From Bacillota bacterium (GTDB taxonomy: Bacteria; Bacillota; UBA4882; UBA8346): 35,179 nucleotides of DNA. Positions within the stretch are counted from its first letter, which is position 1. Every line of letters begins with the position of its first letter. The notes under the pieces are model-generated. The model was given only the letters and a program-made list of their open reading frames with translations, ran no database searches and had not been told where the DNA came from. The stretch lies in the NCBI GenBank assembly GCA_023415835.1, contig JAEZJK010000039.1, forward strand, positions 1 to 35,179. The letters run 5' to 3'. Positions 23,515 through 30,896 of the stretch are shown in pieces. The position numbers were made by a program, and so were the translations under genes.

Positions 23515-24381
23515 ATGGAAAAAGTACGCATCGAAGATTTGAAGGTCGGAATGGTTGTTGGGAAAAGTATTTTTACTCCGAATGGAATGGTCCTTATTAG
23601 GGAAAAGGCTGTAATTACTGAGTCTATACTAAGTAAATTGAAAGAACTTGGTTTACCGGCAGCTTATATCTTAATTTCACCTGATGGAAAAGGGCCGGAG
23701 GATTTGATATCTGATGCAACTAGGATGGACTTGATCCGGAGTTTGTCCAAACTTGATTCTCAAGTCCGGGCCGGCCAAGATCTGAATATACTTTCCAGTA
23801 AGCAACCATTGTACACTTTGATCGATGAAGTTGTATCTAACCAAAAAAGTTTATTGGGGATGTCTGATATCAGGCTCCACGGCGATTATATCTATGGCCA
23901 TTCCGTTAATGTTTGTACGATAGCGGTGAAAATTGGTATCCTTTTAGGTTACAATCAATTAAAATTAGCGGAATTAGGTATCGGCGCCCTTTTCCACGAT
24001 ATCGGAATGACTAAGATCCCATTGCAGATCTTGGATAAAAAAGATAATCTAACTACTGATGAACTGAAATTGATCCAAACTCACCCTGAAACCGGTTTTG
24101 GTATGTTAAAGGATAACCATGCTATTTCCATGGTTTCTGCCCATGTAGCTTATCAACACCATGAACGTTACGACGGTTCCGGGTATCCCCGCGGCATTGC
24201 GGGTGAATCTATTCACGAGTTTGCCCGAATTACTGCTGTCGCTGATGTTTATGATTCGATGACTACCGAAAGAACCTATCGCCGGGCTAAGTCGGCCACC
24301 GAAACCCTTGAATATCTCAAAAGTAAGAAAGGGATAGAATTTGATCCTAATATAGTAGACGTTTTAAAGCAGATTGTATAA
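23515..24381 (+). CDS. HD-GYP domain protein, probable c-di-GMP phosphodiesterase
   Basis: The 288-residue protein has a complete HD-GYP domain. The HD pair lies in LFHDIGMTKIP (about 161-162), HHERYDGSGYPRG (HHE 215-217, GYP 223-225) follows, then ADVYDSMTTERTYR. The N-terminal ~90 residues include a short beta-rich domain (LKVGMVVGKSIFTPNGMVLIREKAVITE) common before HD-GYP in Bacillota. All expected metal-site residues are present, so it should degrade c-di-GMP or a related dinucleotide (family knowledge). I chose ATG 23515, 7 bases after GAGG. It is followed by a terminator. Confidence 0.9.
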   Translation: MEKVRIEDLKVGMVVGKSIFTPNGMVLIREKAVITESILSKLKELGLPAAYILISPDGKGPEDLISDATRMDLIRSLSKLDSQVRAGQDLNILSSKQPLYTLIDEVVSNQKSLLGMSDIRLHGDYIYGHSVNVCTIAVKIGILLGYNQLKLAELGIGALFHDIGMTKIPLQILDKKDNLTTDELKLIQTHPETGFGMLKDNHAISMVSAHVAYQHHERYDGSGYPRGIAGESIHEFARITAVADVYDSMTTERTYRRAKSATETLEYLKSKKGIEFDPNIVDVLKQIV

Positions 24382-24434
24382 AATTAATGGCTAACACCGT
24401 TACATATAATACCGTTAATATCGTTTTGATAAAT

Positions 24435-24463
24435 AATCGGGCTTTTAGCCCGATTATTTTTTT
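24435..24463 (+). terminator. Strong terminator after the HD-GYP gene
   Basis: AATCGGGCT (24435-24443) pairs with AGCCCGATT (24447-24455), followed by ATTTTTTT. It sits only 37 bp before the yraN start. Confidence 0.88.
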
Positions 24464-24500
24464 GCAGGATAATGTAAGAAAAAAGCGAAAATACCAATAC

Positions 24501-24875
24501 ATGGAACAGTTTCCGGATCGAAAAAAACTTGGGGCCTGGGGTGAACGGATTGCAGCCGAGTACCTGCTCGGCCAAGGGTATCTTATTATTGCTACTAACT
24601 ACCGTACCAACTCCGGTGAGATTGATTTGGTTTGTCGATCGGATGATACTTGGTGTTTTGTCGAGGTTAAAACCAGGCGGACTCCAAACTATGGTTTTGG
24701 TTACCAAGGAGTGACCCGCCTAAAACAAAAACATATGATTTTAGCGGCTCAAATCTATCTAAATGAAAATGCTTTATTTGAAGCTCCGGTCAGGTTTGAT
24801 GTAGTGTCGATTGATTGGATCTCAAGTTCGGAATACCAGATCGAGTTGATTAAAAATGCGATTGAATCGGTTTAA
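24501..24875 (+). CDS. yraN: YraN / UPF0102 family nuclease-like protein
   Basis: The 124-residue protein has a restriction-endonuclease-like fold. The core is LGAWGERIAAEYLLGQGY, then GEIDLV and FVEVKTRR (acidic residues near 40-42 and 55, Lys57), the E-x-D...E-x-K pattern of such nucleases. Its biological role is unsettled. The frame is open from 24387, but that would span the terminator at 24435-24463. ATG 24501 gives the family-like MEQFPDRKKLGAWGE, though no SD is visible before it. It is followed by comM, as in many bacteria. Confidence 0.85.
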   Translation: MEQFPDRKKLGAWGERIAAEYLLGQGYLIIATNYRTNSGEIDLVCRSDDTWCFVEVKTRRTPNYGFGYQGVTRLKQKHMILAAQIYLNENALFEAPVRFDVVSIDWISSSEYQIELIKNAIESV

Positions 24876-24941
24876 TTGCATAAAAAATTTATCCGGAACG
24901 CTTCAGGTCTCTGAATTAAGAAGACCGATGGAGGGATTTTC

Positions 24942-26471
24942 TTGTTAGCAAAAGTCGAAACCATGGCGGTTAACGGGATTGAAGGATTTATCGTTCAAAT
25001 CGAAGTTGATCTGGGGGGAGGAATGCCAAGTTTTGATATAGTAGGCCTGCCGGATATGGCGGTCCGGGAGTCGCGGGACCGGGTGCGGGCGGCTATTAAG
25101 AACTCGGAATTGTACTTCCACTACCATCGGATTACGGTAAATTTGGCGCCTGCAAATATCAAAAAGGAAGGTTCCGGATTTGATCTACCGATTGCCATCG
25201 GGATTTTAGCCGCTAAAGGAGATGTAAAACCTGATAAACTACTGGAAACGGTTTTTGTAGGAGAACTAGCTTTGGATGGGACGGTAAGGCCGGTCAACGG
25301 TATGCTCTCAATGGCTTTGGCGGCCCGTTCCGCTAATAAAAAATATCTGGCCTTACCGGCTGCTAACTTAGCCGAAGCTTCGGTAATTACAGGTATCAAG
25401 GCGATACCGGTTGAAAATTTGCTTCAGGTATATGATTTTCTCAACGATGCTTGGTTTCCCCCCGAAGAAACCCTATCGGTATCTTCAATAGACCAGGTTG
25501 CTGCTGCCGAAGATTACGATCTGGCCGATGTCAAAGGGCAAGAACAAGCGAAACGGGCTTTGGAGATCGCCGCTGCCGGCGGGCATAACTTGTTGATGGT
25601 CGGCCCTCCCGGATCCGGTAAGACGATGTTGGCCCGAAGGTTACCCGGGATTTTACCCCCGCTCTGCCAGGAGGAAGCAATCGAAATTACTAAAATTTAT
25701 AGTGTCAGCGGCTTTATGCCTGAAGGGGAACCATTGGTCCGGCGCCGGCCATTTCGCTCGCCCCATCATACCACCAGTCCCGCAGGCTTAATTGGCGGCG
25801 GCAAAATCCCAAGGCCGGGAGAGGTCAGCCTGGCCCATCATGGAGTATTGTTCCTTGATGAGCTGCCTGAGTTTCCCCGCGAGGTTTTAGAGGTCTTACG
25901 CCAACCCCTCGAGGATGGCAGGGTAACGATCGCTAGGGCTGCCACCTCACTTTCTTTCCCAGCCTGTTTTATGTTGACCGCAGCGATGAACCCATGCCCC
26001 TGTGGTTTTTGGGGTGATCCTTTCAAATCCTGCAGTTGTAATCCTTTACAAATTCACCGATATCAGTCCCGAATTTCCGGCCCATTGCTCGACCGTTTCG
26101 ATATTCAAATCGAAGTCCCTCGGTTGCAAGAGATCGAATTTGACACTACTCCAGCCGCGGAATCTTCGGCGGTGGTCCGAAGCAGGGTAGAAACCACCCG
26201 CCGCAATCAGCAGTTACGGTTCAAAGGGAGGAACTGTTTCTGCAATGCCCAAATGGGACCGAAAGAAATTAAAGAGTTTTGTAGACTGGAGCCATCCGGC
26301 AAGGATCTGCTCAGGCAGGCAGTCCAGCGTTATAACCTTAGCGCCCGGGCTTATACCAGGATCCTCAAGGTTGCCAGGACTATTGCCGATTTGGAACAAG
26401 TTGAGTTGATCGGGATGGCGCATTTGGCTGAGGCGATCCAGTATCGGAGTTTAGAACAGAGGAGGGGGTAG
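24942..26471 (+). CDS. comM: ComM / YifB-type Mg-chelatase-like AAA+ ATPase
   Basis: The 509-residue protein has an N-terminal Lon-protease-like ChlI domain (MPSFDIVGLPDMAVRESRDRVRAAIKN). An AAA+ core follows with Walker A GPPGSGKT (221-228) and Walker B VLFLDE (302-307). A Cys cluster lies in NPCPCG..KSCSC (352-366), and a C-terminal domain has LSARAYTRILKVARTIADLE. In naturally competent bacteria ComM is a hexameric helicase that helps branch migration; in Bacillota the role is less clear. TTG 24942 has GGAGGG about 7 bases upstream. Confidence 0.93.
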   Translation: MLAKVETMAVNGIEGFIVQIEVDLGGGMPSFDIVGLPDMAVRESRDRVRAAIKNSELYFHYHRITVNLAPANIKKEGSGFDLPIAIGILAAKGDVKPDKLLETVFVGELALDGTVRPVNGMLSMALAARSANKKYLALPAANLAEASVITGIKAIPVENLLQVYDFLNDAWFPPEETLSVSSIDQVAAAEDYDLADVKGQEQAKRALEIAAAGGHNLLMVGPPGSGKTMLARRLPGILPPLCQEEAIEITKIYSVSGFMPEGEPLVRRRPFRSPHHTTSPAGLIGGGKIPRPGEVSLAHHGVLFLDELPEFPREVLEVLRQPLEDGRVTIARAATSLSFPACFMLTAAMNPCPCGFWGDPFKSCSCNPLQIHRYQSRISGPLLDRFDIQIEVPRLQEIEFDTTPAAESSAVVRSRVETTRRNQQLRFKGRNCFCNAQMGPKEIKEFCRLEPSGKDLLRQAVQRYNLSARAYTRILKVARTIADLEQVELIGMAHLAEAIQYRSLEQRRG

Positions 26472-26773
26472 GTTGTGAGTTGACATTAAAATGAATTTTG
26501 GAAATACACACCTTTTAAAAAGGTTATCTAAAATTTATAAACTAACAAAAATTTTTAAACACGATATATACCCATAAATAAGAGTTCGGGATCGAGGACG
26601 AACGATAATGGTTATTACTCAATATTTGCGGTACAATGGGGCAGGATCGTTTGGCAGACCTAAACCGGTGTAAAAGCCAAACACACCCAAAATGCGGTGC
26701 ATTTAAGCGAATCATTTTTATATTATTAGCTTCCATGTTAAAATAGCATTTGAAACATTGAAGGAGAATCCTC
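26472..26773 (+). other. Intergenic region after comM
   Basis: About 300 bp without a supported gene. It has a small GTTCG/CGAAC hairpin (26584-26603) and a likely -10 (TTAAAAT near 26739) ahead of the MGMT-like gene. I see no clear terminator. Confidence 0.4.
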
Positions 26774-27091
26774 ATGAACGGCTTTTTTGAACGAGTCTAT
26801 CAAATCGTCGCCCAAATCCCCGCTGGTAAAGTAGCCACTTACGGCCAGATCGCGGCGCTCATCGGCGAGCCACGCAGCGCCCGGGTGGTGGGGTGGGCGA
26901 TGCATGACGCACCTAAAGAGCGGAACCTTCCCTGCCACCGAGTAGTCAATAAGTCGGGAAGCATGGGACCGGGGTATATTTTTGGTCCAGGCGAGCAACT
27001 GAAGTTATTAGAGGCCGAAGGGGTTACTCTCAATGCCAATGGATGTATCGACATGAAAAAACATCTTTGGGAACCATTTGGGAAGGGTTAA
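26774..27091 (+). CDS. Small MGMT-like DNA-binding protein that retains the active-site Cys
   Basis: The 105-residue protein consists of only the DNA-binding domain of O6-alkylguanine-DNA alkyltransferase. IPAGKVATYGQIAALIG and SARVVGWAM are followed by NLPCHRVVN. The size is that of alkyltransferase-like (Atl) proteins, which lack the N-terminal domain. Classical Atl proteins have Trp or Ala where this one keeps the acceptor Cys (PCHRVV, Cys54). It may therefore still accept alkyl groups, or act as a damage sensor. The start ATG 26774 follows AAGGAG. Confidence 0.88.
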   Translation: MNGFFERVYQIVAQIPAGKVATYGQIAALIGEPRSARVVGWAMHDAPKERNLPCHRVVNKSGSMGPGYIFGPGEQLKLLEAEGVTLNANGCIDMKKHLWEPFGKG

Positions 27092-27319
27092 TTTCTATTG
27101 GCTTTTGGTCTTTAGCTTTTGACATAAAGTTAACTTCTAATGTCTAGCAGCTCCAACAATCGATAACCAACAACTGACTGTTAACCGTAGCAAACCGCCA
27201 AATAACTAACAGCCAATAGCGAAATCAAGAATAATTTTATTCACTTCCTTGGTCTAAATCGGAGATTTTTAGCATAAGAAATTAGCATCTTTCAAAATTT
27301 GTACAAAGGAGGTGAGTAA
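27092..27319 (+). other. Spacer before the acidic peptide
   Basis: A low-complexity region rich in short AAC/CAA words at 27150-27225, with no reading frame that has a start signal. It ends in an excellent ribosome binding site for the next gene. Confidence 0.4.
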
Positions 27320-27466
27320 ATGTTTGCTGATGATGTAATTAACAGTGAGAAGGCGCTTGAATCTGAGACCATTGAAGAGAGTGAAGTTGAAGTTGGTGAG
27401 GAATTAGAGTCAGAAGAAGAAGAGGAAACATCCGAGGAAACCCCATCCGGATCTGCAGAACAATAA
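27320..27466 (+). CDS. Very acidic 48-residue peptide, unknown
   Basis: A short ORF behind a near-perfect SD (AAGGAGGTGAG, 27306-27316), followed 40 bp later by a strong terminator, so it looks like a real single-gene transcription unit. The product MFADDVINSEKALESE... is nearly half Glu/Asp, with a run of five Glu near residue 37. It has no hydrophobic segment and no Cys. It is probably disordered, and no family is recognised. Confidence 0.6.
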   Translation: MFADDVINSEKALESETIEESEVEVGEELESEEEEETSEETPSGSAEQ

Positions 27467-27506
27467 TGGTTATAATATTGGGCTCTATTAGGGAAAATAG
27501 TATTAT

Positions 27507-27541
27507 AAAGACCCTTCATAAATATTAGGAAGGGTCTTTTA
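27507..27541 (+). terminator. Terminator after the acidic peptide gene
   Basis: AAAGACCCTTC (27507-27517) pairs with GAAGGGTCTTT (27529-27539), 11 bp, with the U-tract in the 3' arm. Confidence 0.88.
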
Positions 27542-27570
27542 TATGGTTAAAAAGGGTAACAATTTAAAAA

Positions 27571-27606
27571 TTAACATACCGAATTTTACGATATGTTAAC
27601 TTTTTA
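27571..27606. terminator. Bidirectional terminator-like hairpin
   Basis: TTAACATA (27571-27578) pairs with TATGTTAA (27592-27599). CTTTTT follows on the plus strand and TTTTTAAA follows on the minus strand, where it would end the zinc-ribbon gene. Confidence 0.55.
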
Positions 27607-27618
27607 CGGACTTTATTT

Positions 27619-27759
27619 TTATTCGGAACTAATAAAAGTAATGCCGTCACATTTTGAACAAAATGTTAGGATAGGACGATAATTATCTACAACAACTTTT
27701 TGATCGCAGATGATGCATTTATAGATTCCTTTTTCCGGTTTAGAACCGACAATTGGCAT
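27619..27759 (-). CDS. Small zinc-ribbon-like protein (46 residues)
   Basis: Minus-strand ORF with ATG at 27759, preceded by AAGGAGGTGGG. It encodes MPIVGSKPEKGIYKCIICDQ and continues to CSKCDGITF before the stop. Two CxxC pairs 16 residues apart (Cys15/Cys18 and Cys34/Cys37) form a zinc-ribbon or rubredoxin-like knuckle. A hairpin with a U-run follows the stop on the same strand. No family name is given. Confidence 0.65.
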   Translation of the reverse strand: MPIVGSKPEKGIYKCIICDQKVVVDNYRPILTFCSKCDGITFISSE

Positions 27760-28130
27760 TTAGACCCACCTCCTTCCACTGAGGTTTATCATATGTGGCT
27801 GTCAGAAAAGATATTATTAAATAGTTGTAAATTTTAGGTAAATCATTTTAACAAAACATTATTTCTATTTTATGGTAATAGATAAAAAACATAAAAAAAA
27901 ATTCAAAACATAAAAAACGTTTAGCTATATCTTGACCATACCAATTAGGATGTCTTAGACAATTAAAGGTTTATCAATATCTTATACAAAAAAAACGTTT
28001 GGCTGTGTCTCGGAACGTTTTTCTATAAAACCATTTAAAAAATTATAAAATTATGATATATTATATATATAATAATACACAACAAAGGATTAGAATGCCC
28101 GGCTCAATAAACTGTTCCATGGAGGAATCA
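27760..28130. other. A/T-rich region with a 23-bp direct repeat
   Basis: About 370 bp without a gene, very rich in A/T. It holds two copies of a 23-base direct repeat (27912-27934 and 27990-28012, 19 of 23 identical), upstream of the Spo0E-like gene. Confidence 0.5.
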
Positions 28131-28307
28131 ATGTCTTACCTGCTTAAGGAAGTATCTAACCGGATTGATCTTTTAAAAACTCAATTGAACAAGCTTTGGG
28201 ATGAAAAAGGAAGTACTAGCGAAGAGATTTTAAGGATTTCTGAAGAAATCGATCATTTGTTAAACGAACATGATCGTTTATTGCTCCATGATGAAAGAGT
28301 AAGTTGA
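28131..28307 (+). CDS. Spo0E-like aspartyl-phosphate phosphatase
   Basis: The 58-residue helical hairpin protein belongs to the Spo0E family, which removes phosphate from Spo0A~P and so delays sporulation. The pattern RIDLLKTQLNKLWDEKG, then EEILRISEEIDHLLNEHDRL, matches the family. The usual S-(Q/R)-E-L-D signature is SEEID here, with Ser and Asp kept. ATG 28131 has GGAGG 6 bases upstream; the longer frame from 28053 has no SD. Confidence 0.85.
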   Translation: MSYLLKEVSNRIDLLKTQLNKLWDEKGSTSEEILRISEEIDHLLNEHDRLLLHDERVS

Positions 28308-28754
28308 ATCAATTTACTTTTAATATAATAATTATCAATCCGATTTAGATGCCGGTATTTATTCTAGTCAGCCGGGAGCTTAGTTTGCCCTGGATTAGAA
28401 AAATAACGCATTCAAAATCTTTAGTATTTAACCTGTATCATTTTTAAACAACCAAACCTTTTAAAATAAGGATTGGTTTTTTATTTGCAGTGGCCTTCAT
28501 ATCGAATCGCTTTGTTTATTTAGGGAAGGTTTTAGTTATCCCAAATAATTTCATTAAGTAAAGTTATTTCTGTAAAAAATTTTTTAAAAAAGGAAATTAT
28601 TTTTTCTTAAAGAACATTATTATTGTTATAGATTGCTTTTATTTCAGCTTTTTCAGAGGGCTCACAACTGATTTGCTTATTTTTCCGTATCGGTTCAAAG
28701 GTTTAGCGTTAATGAGTTAAGTTATTAAGATTTAGTGTGAACGGAGTGAAATTG
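28308..28754 (+). other. Intergenic region
   Basis: About 450 bp with no supported gene. It holds the terminator at 28450-28483 and then very A/T-rich sequence. Confidence 0.5.
28450..28483 (+). terminator. Terminator downstream of the Spo0E-like gene
   Basis: AACCAAACCTT (28450-28460) pairs with AAGGATTGGTT (28468-28478) with one mismatch, followed by TTTTTATTT. Confidence 0.7.
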
Positions 28755-29042
28755 ATGTTTAAAATGAACCATAATAATTCCGGGAATAAGCCTTCTCCCG
28801 AAATAGTTAAAGAGGCATTACGATTATGGGGAAAGTCCGCCAAGAAATTAACCTGGGAAGTAATCGACCTTGGAAACAGAAATCAATTTGAGGGAAGAAT
28901 AAAAACATTTCATTGTCCAGGTGAAAACGCTTGTGAAATGATTGAATTACATAGTTTCAAATACCGGGAAAACGGTGACGATAGACTATATGGTATCGGC
29001 CGATGTTTATCTTGCGCCAAAATCTATTGGGGTAAGCTATAA
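28755..29042 (+). CDS. Unknown 95-residue Cys-containing protein
   Basis: ATG 28755 has GGAGTGA 6 bases upstream. The basic N-terminus is followed by a helical segment (PEIVKEALRLWGKSAKKL) and a region with FHCPGENACEMIELH and GIGRCLSCAKIYWG. The four Cys (two spaced pairs) and the His residues suggest a zinc-binding fold. I do not recognise a family. It precedes the thioesterase gene on the same strand. Confidence 0.65.
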   Translation: MFKMNHNNSGNKPSPEIVKEALRLWGKSAKKLTWEVIDLGNRNQFEGRIKTFHCPGENACEMIELHSFKYRENGDDRLYGIGRCLSCAKIYWGKL

Positions 29043-29126
29043 TTGGGATTTGACTGATTAAAGGATGAAATTGACGTTTTGTTAACGGCCGATAAACAGC
29101 TAAAGATTATTGATAACGGAGGAGCA

Positions 29127-29525
29127 ATGAAAACCTGTATTAATTTTCGTGTTAGATACCAGGAGACCGATAAAATGGGAATCGTCCATCACTCGGTATA
29201 TTATATTTGGTTTGAAGCCGGCCGGACCGAATGGATGCGTCAACTGGGGTTGACTTATCGCGAATGTGAAGCAAAAGGCTGGCTATTGCCATTGGTTGAA
29301 AACGGCGCCAAGTATTTAAGCCCAGCCTATTATGATGATTTGGTCGAAGTCGAAACCGAACTAATACCCGATGAAGGAGTCGGTTTTTACTTTAGTTACC
29401 GGGTTACTAATATTGAAACAAAAAAGCTTTTGGCAACCGGTTTTACCAAACACGTCTGTATTGACCATAACCATCGGATTAATAGAACTGCTACTAAATA
29501 TTTGAAAGAATTTTTAAAAAAATGA
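29127..29525 (+). CDS. Acyl-CoA thioesterase, YbgC/4-hydroxybenzoyl-CoA type hotdog
   Basis: The 132-residue hotdog-fold enzyme hydrolyses acyl-CoA or acyl-carrier thioesters. The signature RVRYQETDKMGIVHHSVYYIWFEAGRTEWMRQLG contains the catalytic Asp (about residue 15), and PLVENGAKYLSPAYYDDLVEVET is the second conserved block. I chose ATG 29127 because GGAGGAGC precedes it; the frame open from TTG 29079 is not supported by an SD. The natural substrate is not clear. Confidence 0.9.
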   Translation: MKTCINFRVRYQETDKMGIVHHSVYYIWFEAGRTEWMRQLGLTYRECEAKGWLLPLVENGAKYLSPAYYDDLVEVETELIPDEGVGFYFSYRVTNIETKKLLATGFTKHVCIDHNHRINRTATKYLKEFLKK

Positions 29526-29720
29526 TTAGGTCATAGGTTGTTCACCGACTATCCTGCTTAAGAATATCATGTAAGCAAGAAACTACTTCGCGAGGGATAA
29601 CCATTGACTGAGCTGATATTTAAAGATAATAGATATTTAAACCGTGAATTTATGGTATAAGGAGGCTATTACGCTTGATATCTTCTCCGCCTTAGCGAAG
29701 TTGGATGGAGGAGGAGAGGC

Positions 29721-29972
29721 ATGTCACCGTTAACGAATGGTAACTGCCGACCTGATCCGGTAGAGAGGTTGAGTCCCCGGGAAAAAGAAATTTTACCCTT
29801 GGTCGCCCAAGGTTTAGATAACCGACAAATAGGAAAAATGTTATTTATCAGCGAAAAAACAGCAAAGAACTATATTACTAGTATTCGTAAAAAGTTGGGT
29901 TTGGCGAACCGGACTCAGATTGCTCTTTATGCCATCAGGGAAGGGCTAATTGAATTAACACCTAAAGAATAG
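29721..29972 (+). CDS. Stand-alone LuxR-type HTH regulator, GerE-like
   Basis: The 83-residue protein is almost only a LuxR/FixJ-type helix-turn-helix (LSPREKEILPLVAQGLDNRQIGKMLFISEKTAKNYITSIRKKLGL, about 17-61). No receiver or ligand domain is present. GerE, the late mother-cell spore-coat regulator of Bacillus, has this same one-domain size (74 residues). The nearby Spo0E-like and SPOCS genes fit such a role, but this is inference. ATG 29721 follows GGAGGAGAGG. A CU-rich segment at about 29680-29690 could pair with the SD. Confidence 0.8.
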   Translation: MSPLTNGNCRPDPVERLSPREKEILPLVAQGLDNRQIGKMLFISEKTAKNYITSIRKKLGLANRTQIALYAIREGLIELTPKE

Positions 29973-29995
29973 AAGTTTATTCCCCTAATTTCAAT

Positions 29996-30016
29996 AGGGC
30001 CGTAAGGCCCTTTATT
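29996..30016 (+). terminator. Terminator after the GerE-like gene
   Basis: AGGGCC and GGCCCT form a short stable stem around GTAA (29996-30011), followed by TTATT. Confidence 0.65.
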
Positions 30017-30153
30017 CATTACCAGATTTTACAGCACTTTCACAATATTACATAAAGGGTTATCAACGTAAAAAGTGAAGTTATACTTTGCCGAAATGGT
30101 TAAGCAGGCCTGAGGTATAATCACACTAGATTATCCAATGAAAGGAGCTGTGA

Positions 30154-30750
30154 ATGTATTATTATACCCGACAGTTATCCTCAAAATCAATTCTACTAAC
30201 TTTTATACCAATCTTGACAGCAGTTTTAATCATAATTAACGCTACTAATGTTATGGCGAAAAACCTTACCAATGAACACAATAATCAAATTGAATGGCGT
30301 AATTATCAATCCTCGCCGGTTGATTGGCCCAGTCATTGTAATCGACAAAACCCCTCCCGAGAGATGATGCTAACTCCGGAGGAAGCCCAAATTTTTAAGC
30401 TGATAAGCCAGGAAAGAGCGAAAGCTGGTTTGCCGCAGCTTGAAATCGACCCAGTCCTAACAGAATTAGCACGGGCCAAAAGCTTGGACATGGTCAGTTA
30501 TAACTATTTCGGCCATTTTTCGGAACGTTTCGGCACCATTCATGATCAATTGGAAATCAGAAATGTTTCTTATTGCAATGCCGCCGAGAATTTGGCAGGA
30601 GGATCGGATTTATCCAAAACCTATTGTAGGCAGCTTGCGAGCCCAGCCCATCGTAGTAATATTTTGAACCCCATATTTAAAAGAGTGGGGATTGGAATTG
30701 TCAATGGTAGTCCGTATGGAAAAATGATTACCCAAATATTCATCGATTAA
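30154..30750 (+). CDS. Secreted CAP-domain (SCP/YkwD-like) protein
   Basis: The 198-residue protein has an N-terminal signal segment (hydrophobic about 12-33, likely cleavage after NVMA). A CAP domain follows at about 75-198. Conserved features are the helix QIFKLISQERAKAGLPQLEIDPVLTELARAKSLDM, the cavity residues in YNYFGHFSERFGT, AENLA, and SPAHRSNILNPIFKRVGIGIV. Some Bacillota CAP proteins are spore or cell-wall associated; the substrate is unknown. ATG 30154 follows AAAGGAG. It is a single-gene unit with terminators on both sides. Confidence 0.85.
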   Translation: MYYYTRQLSSKSILLTFIPILTAVLIIINATNVMAKNLTNEHNNQIEWRNYQSSPVDWPSHCNRQNPSREMMLTPEEAQIFKLISQERAKAGLPQLEIDPVLTELARAKSLDMVSYNYFGHFSERFGTIHDQLEIRNVSYCNAAENLAGGSDLSKTYCRQLASPAHRSNILNPIFKRVGIGIVNGSPYGKMITQIFID

Positions 30751-30763
30751 TTTTAAAAACATG

Positions 30764-30792
30764 CCGTAGTCATAAACTACGGTTTCTTTTTT
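30764..30792 (+). terminator. Terminator after the CAP gene
   Basis: CCGTAGT (30764-30770) pairs with ACTACGG (30776-30782), followed by TTTCTTTTTT. Confidence 0.8.
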
Positions 30793-30829
30793 GTAAAATG
30801 TCACCTACTTGGACAATTGCATATACTGT

Positions 30830-30837
30830 ATTAGAAT
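30830..30837 (+). promoter_or_regulatory. Possible sporulation-sigma -10 element
   Basis: CATATACT resembles the sigma-E / sigma-K -10 (CATANNNT), about 60 bp before the SPOCS gene. The -35 region is not convincing. Confidence 0.3.
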
Positions 30838-30896
30838 TTTAGCCTTTCAAAATTTTCGGTGGTAATCCGCCGGAATACTCGAAAGGAGGTTAGACG

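Noticed and set aside
27297..27307. TTTGTACAAA palindrome resembling an AraR box
   Set aside because: It lacks the central CG of the box and precedes an unrelated acidic peptide gene.
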